Positions 18,405-28,187 of a DNA stretch of 64,000 bases are shown here, piece by piece. Every line of letters starts with the position of its first letter. The stretch's first letter is position 1. This stretch comes from Enterobacter ludwigii. Its GTDB lineage: Bacteria; Pseudomonadota; Gammaproteobacteria; Enterobacterales; Enterobacteriaceae. The position numbers and the translations under genes were made by a program. Under the pieces are notes generated by a model that searched no databases, was not told where the DNA came from, and was given only the letters and a program-made list of their open reading frames with translations. The stretch is from NCBI RefSeq assembly GCF_001750725.1, contig NZ_CP017279.1, forward strand, positions 3,410,001-3,474,000, in the 5' to 3' direction.

Positions 18405-18435
18405 GGCATTTCATTCCATTCCTCCTGCATTTCAT
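18405..18435 (+). promoter_or_regulatory. Tandem YpdB-type operator of yhjX
   Basis: GGCATTTCAT (18405-18414) and TGCATTTCAT (18426-18435) are direct repeats separated by exactly 11 bp. This is the arrangement described for the pyruvate-responsive regulator YpdB at E. coli yhjX. The second copy differs at one base. Confidence 0.85.
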
Positions 18436-18518
18436 GCCGTTTTACCCCAGGCATATTAAGGTTTTGTTTATCGTTGTCCTCAGCGAATTCCCTTACTTTC
18501 TCTTGCAGGACAACTGCC

Positions 18519-19721
18519 ATGAACACATCAACTTACAACCGTACGCGCTGGCTAACGCTTTTTGGCACCATCGTGACCCAGTTTGCGCTGGGGTCGGTCT
18601 ATACCTGGAGCCTGTTTAACAGTGCGCTTTCCGATAAGCTTGGTGCACCGGTCAGCCAGGTGGCGTTCTCTTTCGGCTTGCTGAGCCTCGGGCTGGCGCT
18701 TTCATCTTCCGTCGCGGGAAAATTGCAGGAGCGATTCGGCGTGAAGCGGGTGACGATGGCATCCGGTATCCTGCTGGGCGTGGGCTTTTTCCTGACGGCG
18801 CATTCCAGCAGCCTGATGATGCTGTGGCTGAGCGCCGGGGTGCTGGTGGGACTTGCCGACGGTGCAGGTTATCTGCTGACCCTGTCAAACTGTGTCAAGT
18901 GGTTCCCGGAACGTAAAGGTTTAATTTCTGCGTTTGCCATCGGGTCCTATGGCCTGGGGAGTCTCGGTTTTAAATTTATTGATTCCCACCTGCTTGCTTC
19001 CGTGGGACTTGAAAAAACGTTCATGATCTGGGGCGCTATTGTTCTGGTCATGATCCTGTTCGGCGCCACGCTGATGAAAGATGCGCCGCAGCAGGAAGTG
19101 AAAACCGTTAACGGTGTGGTGGAGAATGATTTCACCCTCGCGCAGTCTATGCGTCAACCACAGTACTGGATGCTGGCGGTCATGTTCCTGACAGCCTGCA
19201 TGAGCGGTCTGTATGTGATTGGGGTGGCGAAAGATATTGCTCAGGGAATGGTGAAACTGGATGCGGCAACAGCGGCGAATGCGGTCACCGTCATCTCCAT
19301 TGCCAACCTCTCTGGCCGACTGGTGCTCGGGATTCTGTCTGACAAAATTGCCCGTATCCGCGTGATTACCATCGGGCAGGTTGTCTCGCTGGTGGGGATG
19401 GCGGCGCTGTTGTTTGCCCCACTGAACGAAGCCACGTTCTTCGCCGCAATTGCCTGTGTGGCCTTTAATTTCGGCGGCACGATTACAGTCTTCCCGTCGC
19501 TGGTCAGTGAGTTCTTTGGCCTGAACAATCTGGCGAAAAACTACGGTGTTATCTATCTGGGCTTTGGCATCGGCAGTATTTGCGGCTCGTTAATCGCCTC
19601 GCTGTTCGGTGGGTTCTATGTGACCTTCTGCGTGATATTTGCTTTGCTGATAATCTCGCTGGCCTTGTCGACCACCATTCGCCAGCCGCAGCGTGAAGTC
19701 TTTAACGAAGCACATGCCTGA
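18519..19721 (+). CDS. yhjX: MFS transporter YhjX (pyruvate-induced)
   Basis: Inner-membrane carrier of 400 residues with 12 predicted helices, in the oxalate/formate antiporter branch of the MFS. It begins MNTSTYNRTRWLTLFGTIVT; AGGA lies 8 nt before the ATG at 18519. Between helices 2 and 3 is GKLQERFGVKR, the family's loop motif. E. coli yhjX is the target of the YpdA/YpdB system and is induced by pyruvate; the same operator is seen upstream here. The substrate is probably pyruvate or a related anion. No ypdAB genes are in the window. Confidence 0.92.
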   Translation: MNTSTYNRTRWLTLFGTIVTQFALGSVYTWSLFNSALSDKLGAPVSQVAFSFGLLSLGLALSSSVAGKLQERFGVKRVTMASGILLGVGFFLTAHSSSLMMLWLSAGVLVGLADGAGYLLTLSNCVKWFPERKGLISAFAIGSYGLGSLGFKFIDSHLLASVGLEKTFMIWGAIVLVMILFGATLMKDAPQQEVKTVNGVVENDFTLAQSMRQPQYWMLAVMFLTACMSGLYVIGVAKDIAQGMVKLDAATAANAVTVISIANLSGRLVLGILSDKIARIRVITIGQVVSLVGMAALLFAPLNEATFFAAIACVAFNFGGTITVFPSLVSEFFGLNNLAKNYGVIYLGFGIGSICGSLIASLFGGFYVTFCVIFALLIISLALSTTIRQPQREVFNEAHA

Positions 19722-19729
19722 TTATCGCT

Positions 19730-19754
19730 AAGAGGCCTTTACGGCCTCTTTTTT
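19730..19754 (+). terminator. Intrinsic terminator of yhjX
   Basis: Stem AAGAGGCC / GGCCTCTT with loop TTTAC, then a T run, 9 bp after the stop. Confidence 0.9.
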
Positions 19755-19961
19755 ATGGTCGTCCAAAGTATGCCTGTTCGTGTTATTTTGTAAAAAAATG
19801 CACCGATCACATTCTCTGCTGCCACTTTTCTCTCCCGCTGTGGTCTACTTAACGCGCTTGTAGACGTTTCTGATAACGGTTTCTTACGCACTTACTTACT
19901 CTGTCTGCTTTCTCATCGAGATTAAGCGGGTCTCTATACCCCTTTCCCCAGGGTTGTTTGC

Positions 19962-21656
19962 ATGAAATACATTAGGTCTCTTACCCAGCAAAGATTGTGT
20001 CTGATGCTGGCTGTCTATATCGGTTTATTTCTGAATGGCGCGGTGTTGTTCAGAAGAGTGGAAGGTTATTTAGAACATCTCACCGTAAGAAATGGAATTT
20101 TTGCCGCAATTGAAGTGTTCGGTTCCGTTCTCGCCACATTCTTCCTGTTACGCCTGCTCTCACTCTTCGGCCGACGCACCTGGCAAATTTTGGCCTCACT
20201 GGTGGTAATTATTTCCGCCGCTGCCAGTTATTACATGACCTTTATGAATGTCGTTATTGGCTACGGCATCGTCGCGTCGGTAATGACAACGGATATCGAC
20301 CTCTCGAAAGAGGTGGTCGGAAAAGGGTTTATCGTCTGGACGGTATTAACCTGCCTGATCCCGCTCTTCTTTATCTGGAGTAATACCTGCCGCTATACGT
20401 TGCTGCGCCAGCTCCGCACCCGTGGGCAGCGAATCAGGAATATCGCCGTCGTTGTGCTGGCGGCCTTGCTGGTATGGGCACCCATCCGCTTGATGGAAAA
20501 ACAGCAAAAACGAATCGAAAAAGCGACGGGCGTGGATATGCCAAGCTATGGCGGCGTGGTAGCAAACTCCTACCTGCCCTCCAACTGGATTTCAGCGCTG
20601 GGTCTTTATGCCTGGGCGCAGGCGGATGAATCAAGTGATGTGAAATCGCTCATCAACCCAATGAAAAAATTCAGTTACGAAGCGCCGGGTAACCAACTCG
20701 ATGATACCTATGTTGTCTTTGTTATTGGTGAAACGACGCGCTGGGATCATATGGGCATCCTCGGTTATGACCGGGATACCACGCCAAAACTGGCGCAGGA
20801 AAAGAACCTGGTGGCTTACCGGGGGTATTCTTGCGATACCGCAACCAAGCTCTCGCTGCGTTGTATGTTTGTTCGTGAAGGCGGTGCCAGTGATAACCCA
20901 CAGCGTACCCTGAAAGAGCAGAACGTATTTGCGGTACTGAAGCAGCTCGGTTTCAGCTCCGATTTATTCGCGATGCAAAGTGAGATGTGGTTCTACACCA
21001 ACACGCTGGCGGACAACATCTCGTATCGCGAGCAGATTGGCGCCGAACCACGTAACCGCGGCAAGAACGTGGATGACATGTTGCTCCTTGAGGAGATGTC
21101 ACAGTCCCTGAAGAGCCATCCGCAGGGTAAACATCTGGTTATCCTGCATACTAAAGGCTCCCATTACAGCTATTACCAGCGTTACACGCGTGATTTTGCG
21201 AAGTGGCAGCCGGAGTGTGTAGGTATCAATAAAGACTGCAGCAAGCAGGAACTGATCAATGCCTATGATAACTCGGTTCTGTATGTGGATACGTTCCTGA
21301 GCCGGGTGATTGACCAGCTTCGTGATAAGAAAGCGATTGTTATTTATGCTGCTGACCACGGAGAGTCAATCAACGAGAAAGAGCATTTGCACGGTACGCC
21401 GCGCAAGCTGGCACCGCCTGAGCAATTCCGTGTACCGATGATCATGTGGATGTCGGACAAGTACCTGGAAGACCCGGAGAAAGCGAAGATGTTTGCCCAC
21501 CTGAAAAAAGAGGCAGACATGAAGGTGCCGCGTCGTCATGTTGAGCTGTACGACACCATTTTGGGTTGCCTGGGTTATACCTCTCCTGACGGCGGTATCA
21601 ACGAAAATAACAACTGGTGCAAACTCCCTGATAGCAAGGCGAAAGCCGCGCAGTAA
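19962..21656 (+). CDS. eptB: Kdo2-lipid A phosphoethanolamine transferase EptB
   Basis: Inner-membrane enzyme of 564 residues. About five N-terminal helices (to about residue 175) anchor a periplasmic sulfatase-like domain. The catalytic motif VIGETTRWDHMG gives Thr258 as the phosphoenzyme nucleophile; the metal ligands lie in IYAADHGESINEKEHLHGTP. EptB adds phosphoethanolamine to the outer Kdo of LPS. The TRWDHMGILGY signature and location beside yhjX and a proline tRNA identify it as EptB rather than EptA or EptC. In E. coli it is controlled by sRNAs MgrR and ArcZ; the 240-bp upstream gap could carry such sites but none was proved. Confidence 0.95.
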   Translation: MKYIRSLTQQRLCLMLAVYIGLFLNGAVLFRRVEGYLEHLTVRNGIFAAIEVFGSVLATFFLLRLLSLFGRRTWQILASLVVIISAAASYYMTFMNVVIGYGIVASVMTTDIDLSKEVVGKGFIVWTVLTCLIPLFFIWSNTCRYTLLRQLRTRGQRIRNIAVVVLAALLVWAPIRLMEKQQKRIEKATGVDMPSYGGVVANSYLPSNWISALGLYAWAQADESSDVKSLINPMKKFSYEAPGNQLDDTYVVFVIGETTRWDHMGILGYDRDTTPKLAQEKNLVAYRGYSCDTATKLSLRCMFVREGGASDNPQRTLKEQNVFAVLKQLGFSSDLFAMQSEMWFYTNTLADNISYREQIGAEPRNRGKNVDDMLLLEEMSQSLKSHPQGKHLVILHTKGSHYSYYQRYTRDFAKWQPECVGINKDCSKQELINAYDNSVLYVDTFLSRVIDQLRDKKAIVIYAADHGESINEKEHLHGTPRKLAPPEQFRVPMIMWMSDKYLEDPEKAKMFAHLKKEADMKVPRRHVELYDTILGCLGYTSPDGGINENNNWCKLPDSKAKAAQ

Positions 21657-21661
21657 CGCGT

Positions 21662-21695
21662 CTGGCGAGAATATCGCCAGTTGAAGGGCTTTTTT
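21662..21695 (+). terminator. Probable terminator of eptB
   Basis: Inverted repeat CTGGCGA / TCGCCAG just after the eptB stop, followed 10 nt later by a run of T (GGGCTTTTTTAATTT). The spacing is looser than in the other terminators. Confidence 0.5.
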
Positions 21696-21747
21696 AATTT
21701 AAGGGATTGACGGGGGCGCACCTCAGCAGTAAGATGCGCTCCGCATT

Positions 21748-21824
21748 CGGCGAGTAGCGCAGCTTGGTAGCGCAACTGGTTTGGGACCAGTGGGTCGGAG
21801 GTTCGAATCCTCTCTCGCCGACCA
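21748..21824 (+). tRNA. tRNA-Pro(TGG)
   Basis: A 77-nt tRNA with encoded CCA. Acceptor arms CGGCGAG / CTCGCCG, D-arm GTAGCGCAGCTTGGTAGCGC, T-arm GGAGGTTCGAATCCTC. The anticodon loop TTTGGGA gives anticodon TGG (21782-21784), which reads CCA, CCG and CCU by wobble. Its sequence agrees with E. coli proM as remembered. It stands between eptB and dppA, where E. coli has proK with anticodon CGG. Confidence 0.97.
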
Positions 21825-21830
21825 CATTTA

Positions 21831-21862
21831 AAAAAGGGCTAACCGCAAGGTTAGCCCTTTTT
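21831..21862 (+). terminator. Terminator of tRNA-Pro
   Basis: Strong stem AGGGCTAACC / GGTTAGCCCT with tetraloop GCAA and five T residues; A residues on the left make it work on both strands. Confidence 0.92.
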
Positions 21863-22444
21863 GCATTAGCAGCTTACTCATCCTGATTCACCAAAACGCC
21901 CCTTATCCCGCCTTCTTCCTGTCTGTTAACGATTTTGTGACATAATCCATTGTATTTTTTTATATATAGATTGATCTTTTTTCGCGTTGCTTATGGATAA
22001 CCTCAGCATTTTTCGCTGTGCGTTTTAACGTTCGCGGTATTTAGTGCTCAGATAATCACCGTTCTGCAAGAAAATTTACCCGATCTGAATAAAAGTTAAT
22101 CACTGATTGTTGCGAAATATGAAGATAATTGTGCTGCAACATAGCGAGTAGCATAAATTTCCCTGCTGAAAACTGGCATGCATAGTTTTTTTAATCTTTG
22201 TTTGCGGTTTCTCACACTCAGCGTAAATCCCCGTCACCTGTATTGACGTTTTCACATTCTGTTGACAGATTGTAGGGCATGAGGGGCATTTCAGGGACGA
22301 TCTGCGCTGCAACTCAAACGCTCTTCTGAAAGGATTCTCCATCCCTTAAACGCCTTCGGGCATCACCGACCGGACCGGGTAAAAAATAAATAAAGGTCTG
22401 GCGGCGTAACACAACAAAGCAAAACATCACATTGGAGCAGAATA
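21863..22444 (+). promoter_or_regulatory. dppA upstream region with GcvB target site
   Basis: 582 bp with no convincing gene; it is AT-rich between about 21940 and 22200. TTGACG (22243-22248) with CAGATT (22266-22271) is one possible promoter, giving a leader near the 165 nt known in E. coli. The CA-rich stretch 22408-22430 (AACACAACAAAGC...) just before the AGGAG-like site matches the E. coli segment bound by the G/U-rich seed of sRNA GcvB, which represses dppA translation when amino acids are plentiful. Confidence 0.6.
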
Positions 22445-24052
22445 ATGAGTATTTCCTTGAAGAAGTCAGGGATGCTGAAGCTTGGTCTGAGCCTGGTGGC
22501 TATGACCGTGGCAGCAAGCGTACAGGCAAAAACCCTGGTTTACTGTTCTGAAGGCTCGCCGGAAGGCTTTAACCCACAGCTCTTTACCTCTGGTACGACT
22601 TACGACGCAAGCTCTGTGCCTATCTATAACCGTCTGGTTGAATTCAAAACCGGTACCACGGAAGTGATCCCAGGTCTGGCGGAGAAGTGGGACGTCAGCG
22701 AAGACGGTAAGACCTATACCTTCCACCTGCGCCAGGGCGTGAAGTGGCAGGACAATAAAGAATTCAAACCAACGCGCGATTTTAATGCCGATGACGTTGT
22801 GTTCTCCTTCGACCGTCAGAAAAATGCTCAGAACCCGTATCACAAAGTGTCTGGCGGCAGCTATGAATACTTCGAAGGGATGGGCCTGCAGGACCTGATC
22901 GCTGAAGTGAAAAAAGTGGACGATAAAACCGTTCAGTTCGTGCTGACGCGTCCGGAAGCACCATTCCTGGCTGACCTGGCCATGGACTTCGCCTCTATTC
23001 TGTCTAAAGAGTACGCGGACAACATGCTGAAAGCCGGCACCCCGGAGAAAGTGGACCTGAACCCAATCGGTACCGGTCCGTTCCAGCTTCTGCAGTACCA
23101 GAAAGATTCCCGTATTCTGTATAAAGCCTTCCCGGGCTTCTGGGGCACCAAGCCGCAGATCGACCGTCTGGTCTTCTCCATCACGCCTGATGCTTCTGTG
23201 CGTTACGCAAAACTGCAGAAAAACGAATGCCAGGTCATGCCATACCCGAACCCGGCTGACATCGCGCGCATGAAGCAGGATAAAAACATCAACCTGCTGG
23301 AGCAGGCTGGTCTGAACGTGGGTTACCTCTCCTTCAACACCGAGAAGAAACCGTTTGATGACGTGAAAGTCCGTCAGGCGCTGACCTACGCAGTGAATAA
23401 AGAAGCGATCATTAAAGCGGTCTATCAGGGCGCGGGTGTTGCCGCCAAGAACCTGATCCCACCAACCATGTGGGGCTATAACGACGACGTTAAAGACTAC
23501 ACCTACGATCCTGAGAAAGCGAAAGCGCTGCTGAAAGAAGCAGGCCAGGAGAAAGGCTTTACCGTTGAGCTGTGGGCGATGCCAGTACAGCGTCCGTATA
23601 ACCCGAACGCACGCCGTATGGCTGAAATGGTTCAGGCTGACTGGGCTAAAGTGGGCGTTCAGGCCAAGATTGTGACCTACGAGTGGGGCGAGTATCTGAA
23701 GCGTGCCAAAGCGGGTGAGCATCAGGCGGTGATGATGGGCTGGACCGGTGACAATGGGGATCCGGACAACTTCTTCGCTACCCTGTTCAGCTGTGCAGCT
23801 GCGAAAGACGGTTCTAACTACTCTCGCTGGTGCTACAAGCCGTTTGAAGACCTGATCCAGCCGGCGCGTGCGACCGACGATCACAACAAACGTATCGAGT
23901 TGTACAAACAGGCTCAGGTTGTGATGCACGATCAGGCTCCGGCTCTGATTGTGGCTCACTCCACCGTGTACGAACCAGTGCGTAAAGAAGTGAAGGGCTA
24001 CGTGGTTGATCCACTGGGCAAACACCACTTCGAAAACGTCTCTGTTGAATAA
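22445..24052 (+). CDS. dppA: Periplasmic dipeptide-binding protein DppA
   Basis: Substrate-binding protein of 535 residues for the dipeptide ABC transporter. The signal peptide (1-28, SVQA-KTLVYC) is cleaved on export to the periplasm. It belongs to the SBP family 5 with the expected large two-lobed chain and two disulfide-forming Cys pairs. DppA also serves heme uptake and dipeptide chemotaxis in E. coli. Highly expressed codon use and a GGAG site 6-7 nt before ATG are visible. First gene of dppABCDF; a palindromic repeat separates it from dppB, which could give excess dppA mRNA. Confidence 0.97.
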   Translation: MSISLKKSGMLKLGLSLVAMTVAASVQAKTLVYCSEGSPEGFNPQLFTSGTTYDASSVPIYNRLVEFKTGTTEVIPGLAEKWDVSEDGKTYTFHLRQGVKWQDNKEFKPTRDFNADDVVFSFDRQKNAQNPYHKVSGGSYEYFEGMGLQDLIAEVKKVDDKTVQFVLTRPEAPFLADLAMDFASILSKEYADNMLKAGTPEKVDLNPIGTGPFQLLQYQKDSRILYKAFPGFWGTKPQIDRLVFSITPDASVRYAKLQKNECQVMPYPNPADIARMKQDKNINLLEQAGLNVGYLSFNTEKKPFDDVKVRQALTYAVNKEAIIKAVYQGAGVAAKNLIPPTMWGYNDDVKDYTYDPEKAKALLKEAGQEKGFTVELWAMPVQRPYNPNARRMAEMVQADWAKVGVQAKIVTYEWGEYLKRAKAGEHQAVMMGWTGDNGDPDNFFATLFSCAAAKDGSNYSRWCYKPFEDLIQPARATDDHNKRIELYKQAQVVMHDQAPALIVAHSTVYEPVRKEVKGYVVDPLGKHHFENVSVE

Positions 24053-24064
24053 TAAGTAGGGTGT

Positions 24065-24147
24065 TCTCCCTCTCCTTCACGGAGAGGGCAGGGGTGAGGG
24101 CGTGCATGCATTCCCTCACCCTAATCCTCTCCTGAAGAGAGAGGGAA
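24065..24147. repeat. Paired CCCTCTCC palindromes between dppA and dppB
   Basis: Two units face each other: CCCTCTCC...GGAGAGGG followed by CAGGGGTGAGGG (24068-24100), and CCCTCACCC followed by CCTCTCC...GAGAGAGGG (24113-24146). Each is a hairpin and the pair can also form one long stem through GGGGTGAGGG / CCCTCACCC. This is the arrangement of a BIME-like mosaic repeat. It may protect the dppA mRNA 3' end and lower dppB expression. Confidence 0.7.
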
Positions 24148-24213
24148 TTTACATTTGTGAGCAATACAGACGTCACGCCAACTGGTTGTACGTCATCAGA
24201 GAGAATCCGGGTT

Positions 24214-25233
24214 ATGTTGCAGTTCATCCTCCGACGTCTGGGACTTGTTATCCCCACGTTTATCGGTATCACCCTTCTCACTTTTGCCTTCGTCCATATG
24301 ATCCCCGGCGACCCGGTAATGATTATGGCGGGCGAGCGTGGTATTTCACCTGAACGCCATGCACAGCTGCTGGCTGAGCTTGGCCTGAACAAACCACTGT
24401 GGCAGCAATACCTCAACTATATCTGGGGCGTGTTGCACGGTGATTTAGGGATTTCGCTGAAAAGCCGTCTTCCGGTGTGGGACGAGTTCGTGCCGCGTTT
24501 TAAAGCGACACTGGAGCTTGGTGTCTGCGCCATGATTTTCGCCACTGCGGTGGGTATCCCTGTTGGGGTCCTGGCTGCCGTGAAACGTGGCTCTATTTTC
24601 GACCATACGGCTGTTGGCCTGGCGCTGACGGGTTACTCCATGCCTATCTTCTGGTGGGGCATGATGCTGATCATGCTGGTCTCGGTGCAGCTAAACCTGA
24701 CGCCGGTCTCCGGACGCGTCAGCGATATGGTCTTCCTGGATGATACGAATCCTCTGACCGGTTTCATGCTGATCGATACGGCTATCTGGGGCGAAGAGGG
24801 TAACTTCATTGATGCGGTGGCACATATGATCCTGCCTGCGATGGTGCTCGGCACCATTCCTCTGGCGGTTATCGTGCGTATGACCCGTTCTTCAATGCTG
24901 GAAGTGTTGGGTGAGGATTACATTCGCACCGCACGCGCCAAAGGTCTGACGCGTATGCGCGTCATTATCGTTCACGCCCTGCGTAACGCCATGCTGCCGG
25001 TGGTGACTGTTATTGGTCTGCAGGTGGGGACGTTGCTGGCGGGGGCGATCCTGACCGAAACCATCTTCTCATGGCCGGGCCTCGGACGCTGGCTGATTGA
25101 CGCACTGCAACGCCGTGATTATCCGGTAGTGCAGGGCGGGGTATTGCTGGTCGCGACGATGATTATTCTCGTCAACCTGCTGGTCGATTTGCTCTACGGC
25201 GTGGTGAACCCGCGTATTCGTCATAAGAAGTAA
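24214..25233 (+). CDS. dppB: Dipeptide permease subunit DppB
   Basis: Inner-membrane permease of 339 residues, the E. coli length, with six hydrophobic segments. The EAA loop that contacts the ATPase is present (YIRTARAKGLTRMRVIIVHA). The start is ATG 24214 (MLQFILRRLGLVIP), the usual family start; an in-frame GTG at 24157 would add 19 residues not found in relatives. Works with DppC as the channel. Confidence 0.95.
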   Translation: MLQFILRRLGLVIPTFIGITLLTFAFVHMIPGDPVMIMAGERGISPERHAQLLAELGLNKPLWQQYLNYIWGVLHGDLGISLKSRLPVWDEFVPRFKATLELGVCAMIFATAVGIPVGVLAAVKRGSIFDHTAVGLALTGYSMPIFWWGMMLIMLVSVQLNLTPVSGRVSDMVFLDDTNPLTGFMLIDTAIWGEEGNFIDAVAHMILPAMVLGTIPLAVIVRMTRSSMLEVLGEDYIRTARAKGLTRMRVIIVHALRNAMLPVVTVIGLQVGTLLAGAILTETIFSWPGLGRWLIDALQRRDYPVVQGGVLLVATMIILVNLLVDLLYGVVNPRIRHKK

Positions 25234-25242
25234 GGGGCCATC

Positions 25243-26145
25243 ATGTCACACATTTCTGAAAATAAAGTGGTTACTGCACCGGTTCCCATGACGCCGCTGC
25301 AGGAATTCTGGCACTACTTCAAGCGCAACAAAGGCGCGGTGGTGGGGCTGGTTTATGTCTCTGTCATGATCCTGATTGCGGTGTTTGCCAACGTGCTTGC
25401 ACCGTATAACCCGGCGGATCAGTTCCGTGATGCGTTGCTGGCACCGCCAGCATGGCAGGACGGCGGTAGCCTGTCGCACCTGCTGGGTACCGATGACGTG
25501 GGCCGCGATGTGCTGTCGCGTCTGATGTACGGTGCGCGTCTGTCGCTGCTGGTCGGCTGCCTGGTGGTCGTGTTGTCGCTGGTTATGGGGATCGTACTCG
25601 GTCTGGTTGCTGGCTACTTCGGCGGCATTATCGATAACATCATCATGCGTATCGTCGATATCATGCTGGCGCTGCCCAGCTTGCTGTTGGCGCTGGTACT
25701 GGTGGCGATTTTTGGTCCGTCGATCAGTAACGCCGCGCTGGCATTAACCTTCGTGGCGCTTCCCCACTATGTGCGACTCACGCGTGCGGCGGTGCTGGTG
25801 GAAGTAAACCGCGACTACGTAACGGCCTCCCGCGTGGCGGGTGCTGGCGCGATGCGTCAAATGTTCGTCAACATCTTCCCGAACTGCCTGGCGCCGCTGA
25901 TTGTTCAGGCGTCACTCGGTTTCTCTAACGCCATTCTTGATATGGCCGCTCTTGGCTTCCTGGGCATGGGTGCGCAGCCGCCAACACCGGAGTGGGGCAC
26001 CATGCTCTCCGATGTGTTGCAGTTCGCCCAAAGCGCCTGGTGGGTTGTGACCTTCCCGGGTCTGGCAATCCTGCTGACGGTGCTGGCATTTAACCTGATG
26101 GGTGATGGCCTGCGTGATGCACTTGATCCCAAACTGAAGCAGTAA
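25243..26145 (+). CDS. dppC: Dipeptide permease subunit DppC
   Basis: Second permease subunit, 300 residues, with the N-terminal segment of OppC-type proteins ([18 protein letters not shown]), a periplasmic loop with [13 protein letters not shown], and the EAA loop [19 protein letters not shown]. Follows dppB after 9 bp with GGGG-type ribosome binding site. Complete. Confidence 0.95.
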   Translation: MSHISENKVVTAPVPMTPLQEFWHYFKRNKGAVVGLVYVSVMILIAVFANVLAPYNPADQFRDALLAPPAWQDGGSLSHLLGTDDVGRDVLSRLMYGARLSLLVGCLVVVLSLVMGIVLGLVAGYFGGIIDNIIMRIVDIMLALPSLLLALVLVAIFGPSISNAALALTFVALPHYVRLTRAAVLVEVNRDYVTASRVAGAGAMRQMFVNIFPNCLAPLIVQASLGFSNAILDMAALGFLGMGAQPPTPEWGTMLSDVLQFAQSAWWVVTFPGLAILLTVLAFNLMGDGLRDALDPKLKQ

Positions 26146-26155
26146 GAGGCACGAG

Positions 26156-27139
26156 ATGGCGTTATTAAATGTAGATAAATTATCGGTGCACTTCGGTGAC
26201 GAAGGCACTCCGTTTCGCGCCGTGGACCGCATCAGCTACAGCGTAAATCAGGGCGAAGTGGTCGGCATTGTGGGTGAGTCGGGTTCCGGTAAGTCGGTCA
26301 GTTCACTGGCCATCATGGGGCTGATTGATTATCCCGGCCGCGTCATGGCCGAAAGTCTGGAGTTTAACGGTCAGGACCTGCAGCGTATCTCCGAAAAGCA
26401 GCGCCGCCAGCTGGTCGGTGCGGAAGTGGCGATGATCTTCCAGGACCCAATGACCAGTCTGAACCCTTGTTACACCGTGGGATTCCAGATTATGGAAGCC
26501 ATCAAGGTGCACCAGGGCGGGAATAAGAAGACCCGGCGTCAGCGTGCGATCGATCTGCTAAATCAGGTCGGTATCCCTGACCCGGCATCGCGTCTGGACG
26601 TTTACCCGCACCAGCTCTCCGGTGGGATGAGCCAGCGTGTGATGATCGCCATGGCGATTGCCTGTCGGCCAAAACTGCTGATTGCGGATGAACCGACAAC
26701 GGCGCTGGACGTGACTATCCAGGCGCAGATCATCGAGCTACTGCTGGAACTGCAGCAGAAAGAGAACATGGCGCTGGTGCTGATTACGCATGACCTGGCG
26801 CTGGTGGCCGAAGCGGCGCACAAAATTATCGTGATGTATGCAGGTCAGGTGGTCGAGACTGGACATTCGCACGATATTTTCCGCGCGCCGCGTCACCCGT
26901 ATACGCAGGCGCTTTTGCGTGCGCTGCCGGAGTTTGCCCAGGACAAAGCGCGCCTGGCATCACTTCCGGGCGTCGTACCGGGTAAATATGACCGACCGCA
27001 GGGCTGCCTGCTTAATCCGCGTTGTCCGTATGCTACAGACAAATGTCGTGCAGAAGAGCCAGAGCTCAACCTGCTTGCTGACGGTCGTCAGTCGAAATGC
27101 CACTACCCACTCGATGATGCCGGGAGGCCAACACTATGA
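26156..27139 (+). CDS. dppD: Dipeptide transporter ATPase DppD
   Basis: ABC ATPase of 327 residues. Walker [10 protein letters not shown]-loop in [11 protein letters not shown], signature LSGGMSQRV, Walker [13 protein letters not shown] and the H-loop His in LITHDL are all present. The C-terminal oligopeptide-transporter extension with Cys-rich segment ([15 protein letters not shown]) can hold a 4Fe-4S cluster in this family. Overlaps dppF by 4 bp (ATGA). Confidence 0.96.
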   Translation: MALLNVDKLSVHFGDEGTPFRAVDRISYSVNQGEVVGIVGESGSGKSVSSLAIMGLIDYPGRVMAESLEFNGQDLQRISEKQRRQLVGAEVAMIFQDPMTSLNPCYTVGFQIMEAIKVHQGGNKKTRRQRAIDLLNQVGIPDPASRLDVYPHQLSGGMSQRVMIAMAIACRPKLLIADEPTTALDVTIQAQIIELLLELQQKENMALVLITHDLALVAEAAHKIIVMYAGQVVETGHSHDIFRAPRHPYTQALLRALPEFAQDKARLASLPGVVPGKYDRPQGCLLNPRCPYATDKCRAEEPELNLLADGRQSKCHYPLDDAGRPTL

Positions 27140-28149
27140 GTACGCAACAGGCCACCAAGCAACAACCGCTGTTGCAGGCTATCGACCTGAAAAAATACTA
27201 TCCGGTGAAGAAGGGGCTGTTTGCGCCTGAACGCCTGGTGAAAGCGCTGGATGGCGTCTCCTTTACCCTTGAACGCGGCAAAACGCTGGCGGTGGTCGGT
27301 GAGTCAGGCTGTGGCAAATCGACGCTGGGTCGTTTGCTGACGATGATTGAAGTCCCCACCGGCGGTGAGCTCTATTATCAGGGACAGGACCTGCTCAAGC
27401 ACGATCCGCAGGCGCAGAAACTGCGCCGTCAGAAAATCCAGATTGTGTTCCAGAACCCGTACGGATCGTTGAATCCGCGTAAAAAAGTGGGACAGATTCT
27501 GGAAGAGCCCCTGCTGATTAACAGCAATCTGAACAAAGAGCAGCGTCGTGAAAAAGCGCTGGCGATGATGGCGAAAGTGGGCCTGAAGACCGAGCATTAC
27601 GATCGTTATCCGCATATGTTCTCTGGCGGCCAGCGCCAGCGTATCGCAATTGCGCGTGGTTTGATGCTCGACCCTGACGTGGTCATCGCCGATGAGCCGG
27701 TATCTGCCCTCGACGTTTCTGTGCGTGCGCAGGTGTTGAACCTGATGATGGATCTGCAGCAGGACATGGGGCTGTCGTACGTGTTTATTTCGCACGACCT
27801 GTCGGTTGTGGAGCACATTGCCGACGAAGTGATGGTGATGTATCTGGGGCGCTGCGTGGAGAAGGGGACAAAAGAGCAGATCTTTACTCATCCTCGTCAC
27901 CCGTACACCCAGGCGCTGCTGTCTGCGACCCCGCGCCTGAACCCTGACGATCGTCGCGAGCGCATCAAGCTGACGGGTGAATTGCCCAGCCCGCTGAATC
28001 CGCCTCCAGGCTGTGCATTCAACGCCCGCTGCAGTCGCCGCTTTGGCCCGTGCACCCAGTTGCAGCCACAGCTCAAGGATTATGGCGGTCAGCTGGTTGC
28101 CTGCTTCGCGGTCGATCAGGATGAGAATGGCGAAAAGCCGGTGGCGTAA
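27136..28149 (+). CDS. dppF: Dipeptide transporter ATPase DppF
   Basis: Second ABC ATPase, 337 residues. Walker [10 protein letters not shown], signature FSGGQRQRI, Walker [15 protein letters not shown] and H-loop FISHDLS are intact; the C-terminal Cys motif ([15 protein letters not shown]) is present. The start ATG overlaps the dppD stop, and GGAGG is placed 6-8 nt before it, so translation is coupled. Last gene of the operon; a terminator shared with coaA follows. Confidence 0.96.
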   Translation: MSTQQATKQQPLLQAIDLKKYYPVKKGLFAPERLVKALDGVSFTLERGKTLAVVGESGCGKSTLGRLLTMIEVPTGGELYYQGQDLLKHDPQAQKLRRQKIQIVFQNPYGSLNPRKKVGQILEEPLLINSNLNKEQRREKALAMMAKVGLKTEHYDRYPHMFSGGQRQRIAIARGLMLDPDVVIADEPVSALDVSVRAQVLNLMMDLQQDMGLSYVFISHDLSVVEHIADEVMVMYLGRCVEKGTKEQIFTHPRHPYTQALLSATPRLNPDDRRERIKLTGELPSPLNPPPGCAFNARCSRRFGPCTQLQPQLKDYGGQLVACFAVDQDENGEKPVA

Positions 28150-28158
28150 TCCATCAAT

Positions 28159-28187
28159 AAAAAAACCGGCGCTAAGCCGGTTTTTTT
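28159..28187. terminator. Bidirectional terminator dppF / coaA
   Basis: Stem AACCGGC / GCCGGTT with loop GCTAA, seven A residues before and seven T residues after, so it serves both convergent genes. It is almost the whole of the 50-bp junction between two blocks that are far apart in E. coli K-12. Confidence 0.92.

Noticed and set aside
22100..22342. 80-codon minus-strand frame upstream of dppA
   Set aside because: Its AAGGG directly touches the ATG, leaving no spacing, and no family was recognised; the region is the dppA leader.
22466..24028. 520-codon minus-strand frame opposite dppA
   Set aside because: Antisense shadow of dppA; composition implausible for a protein.
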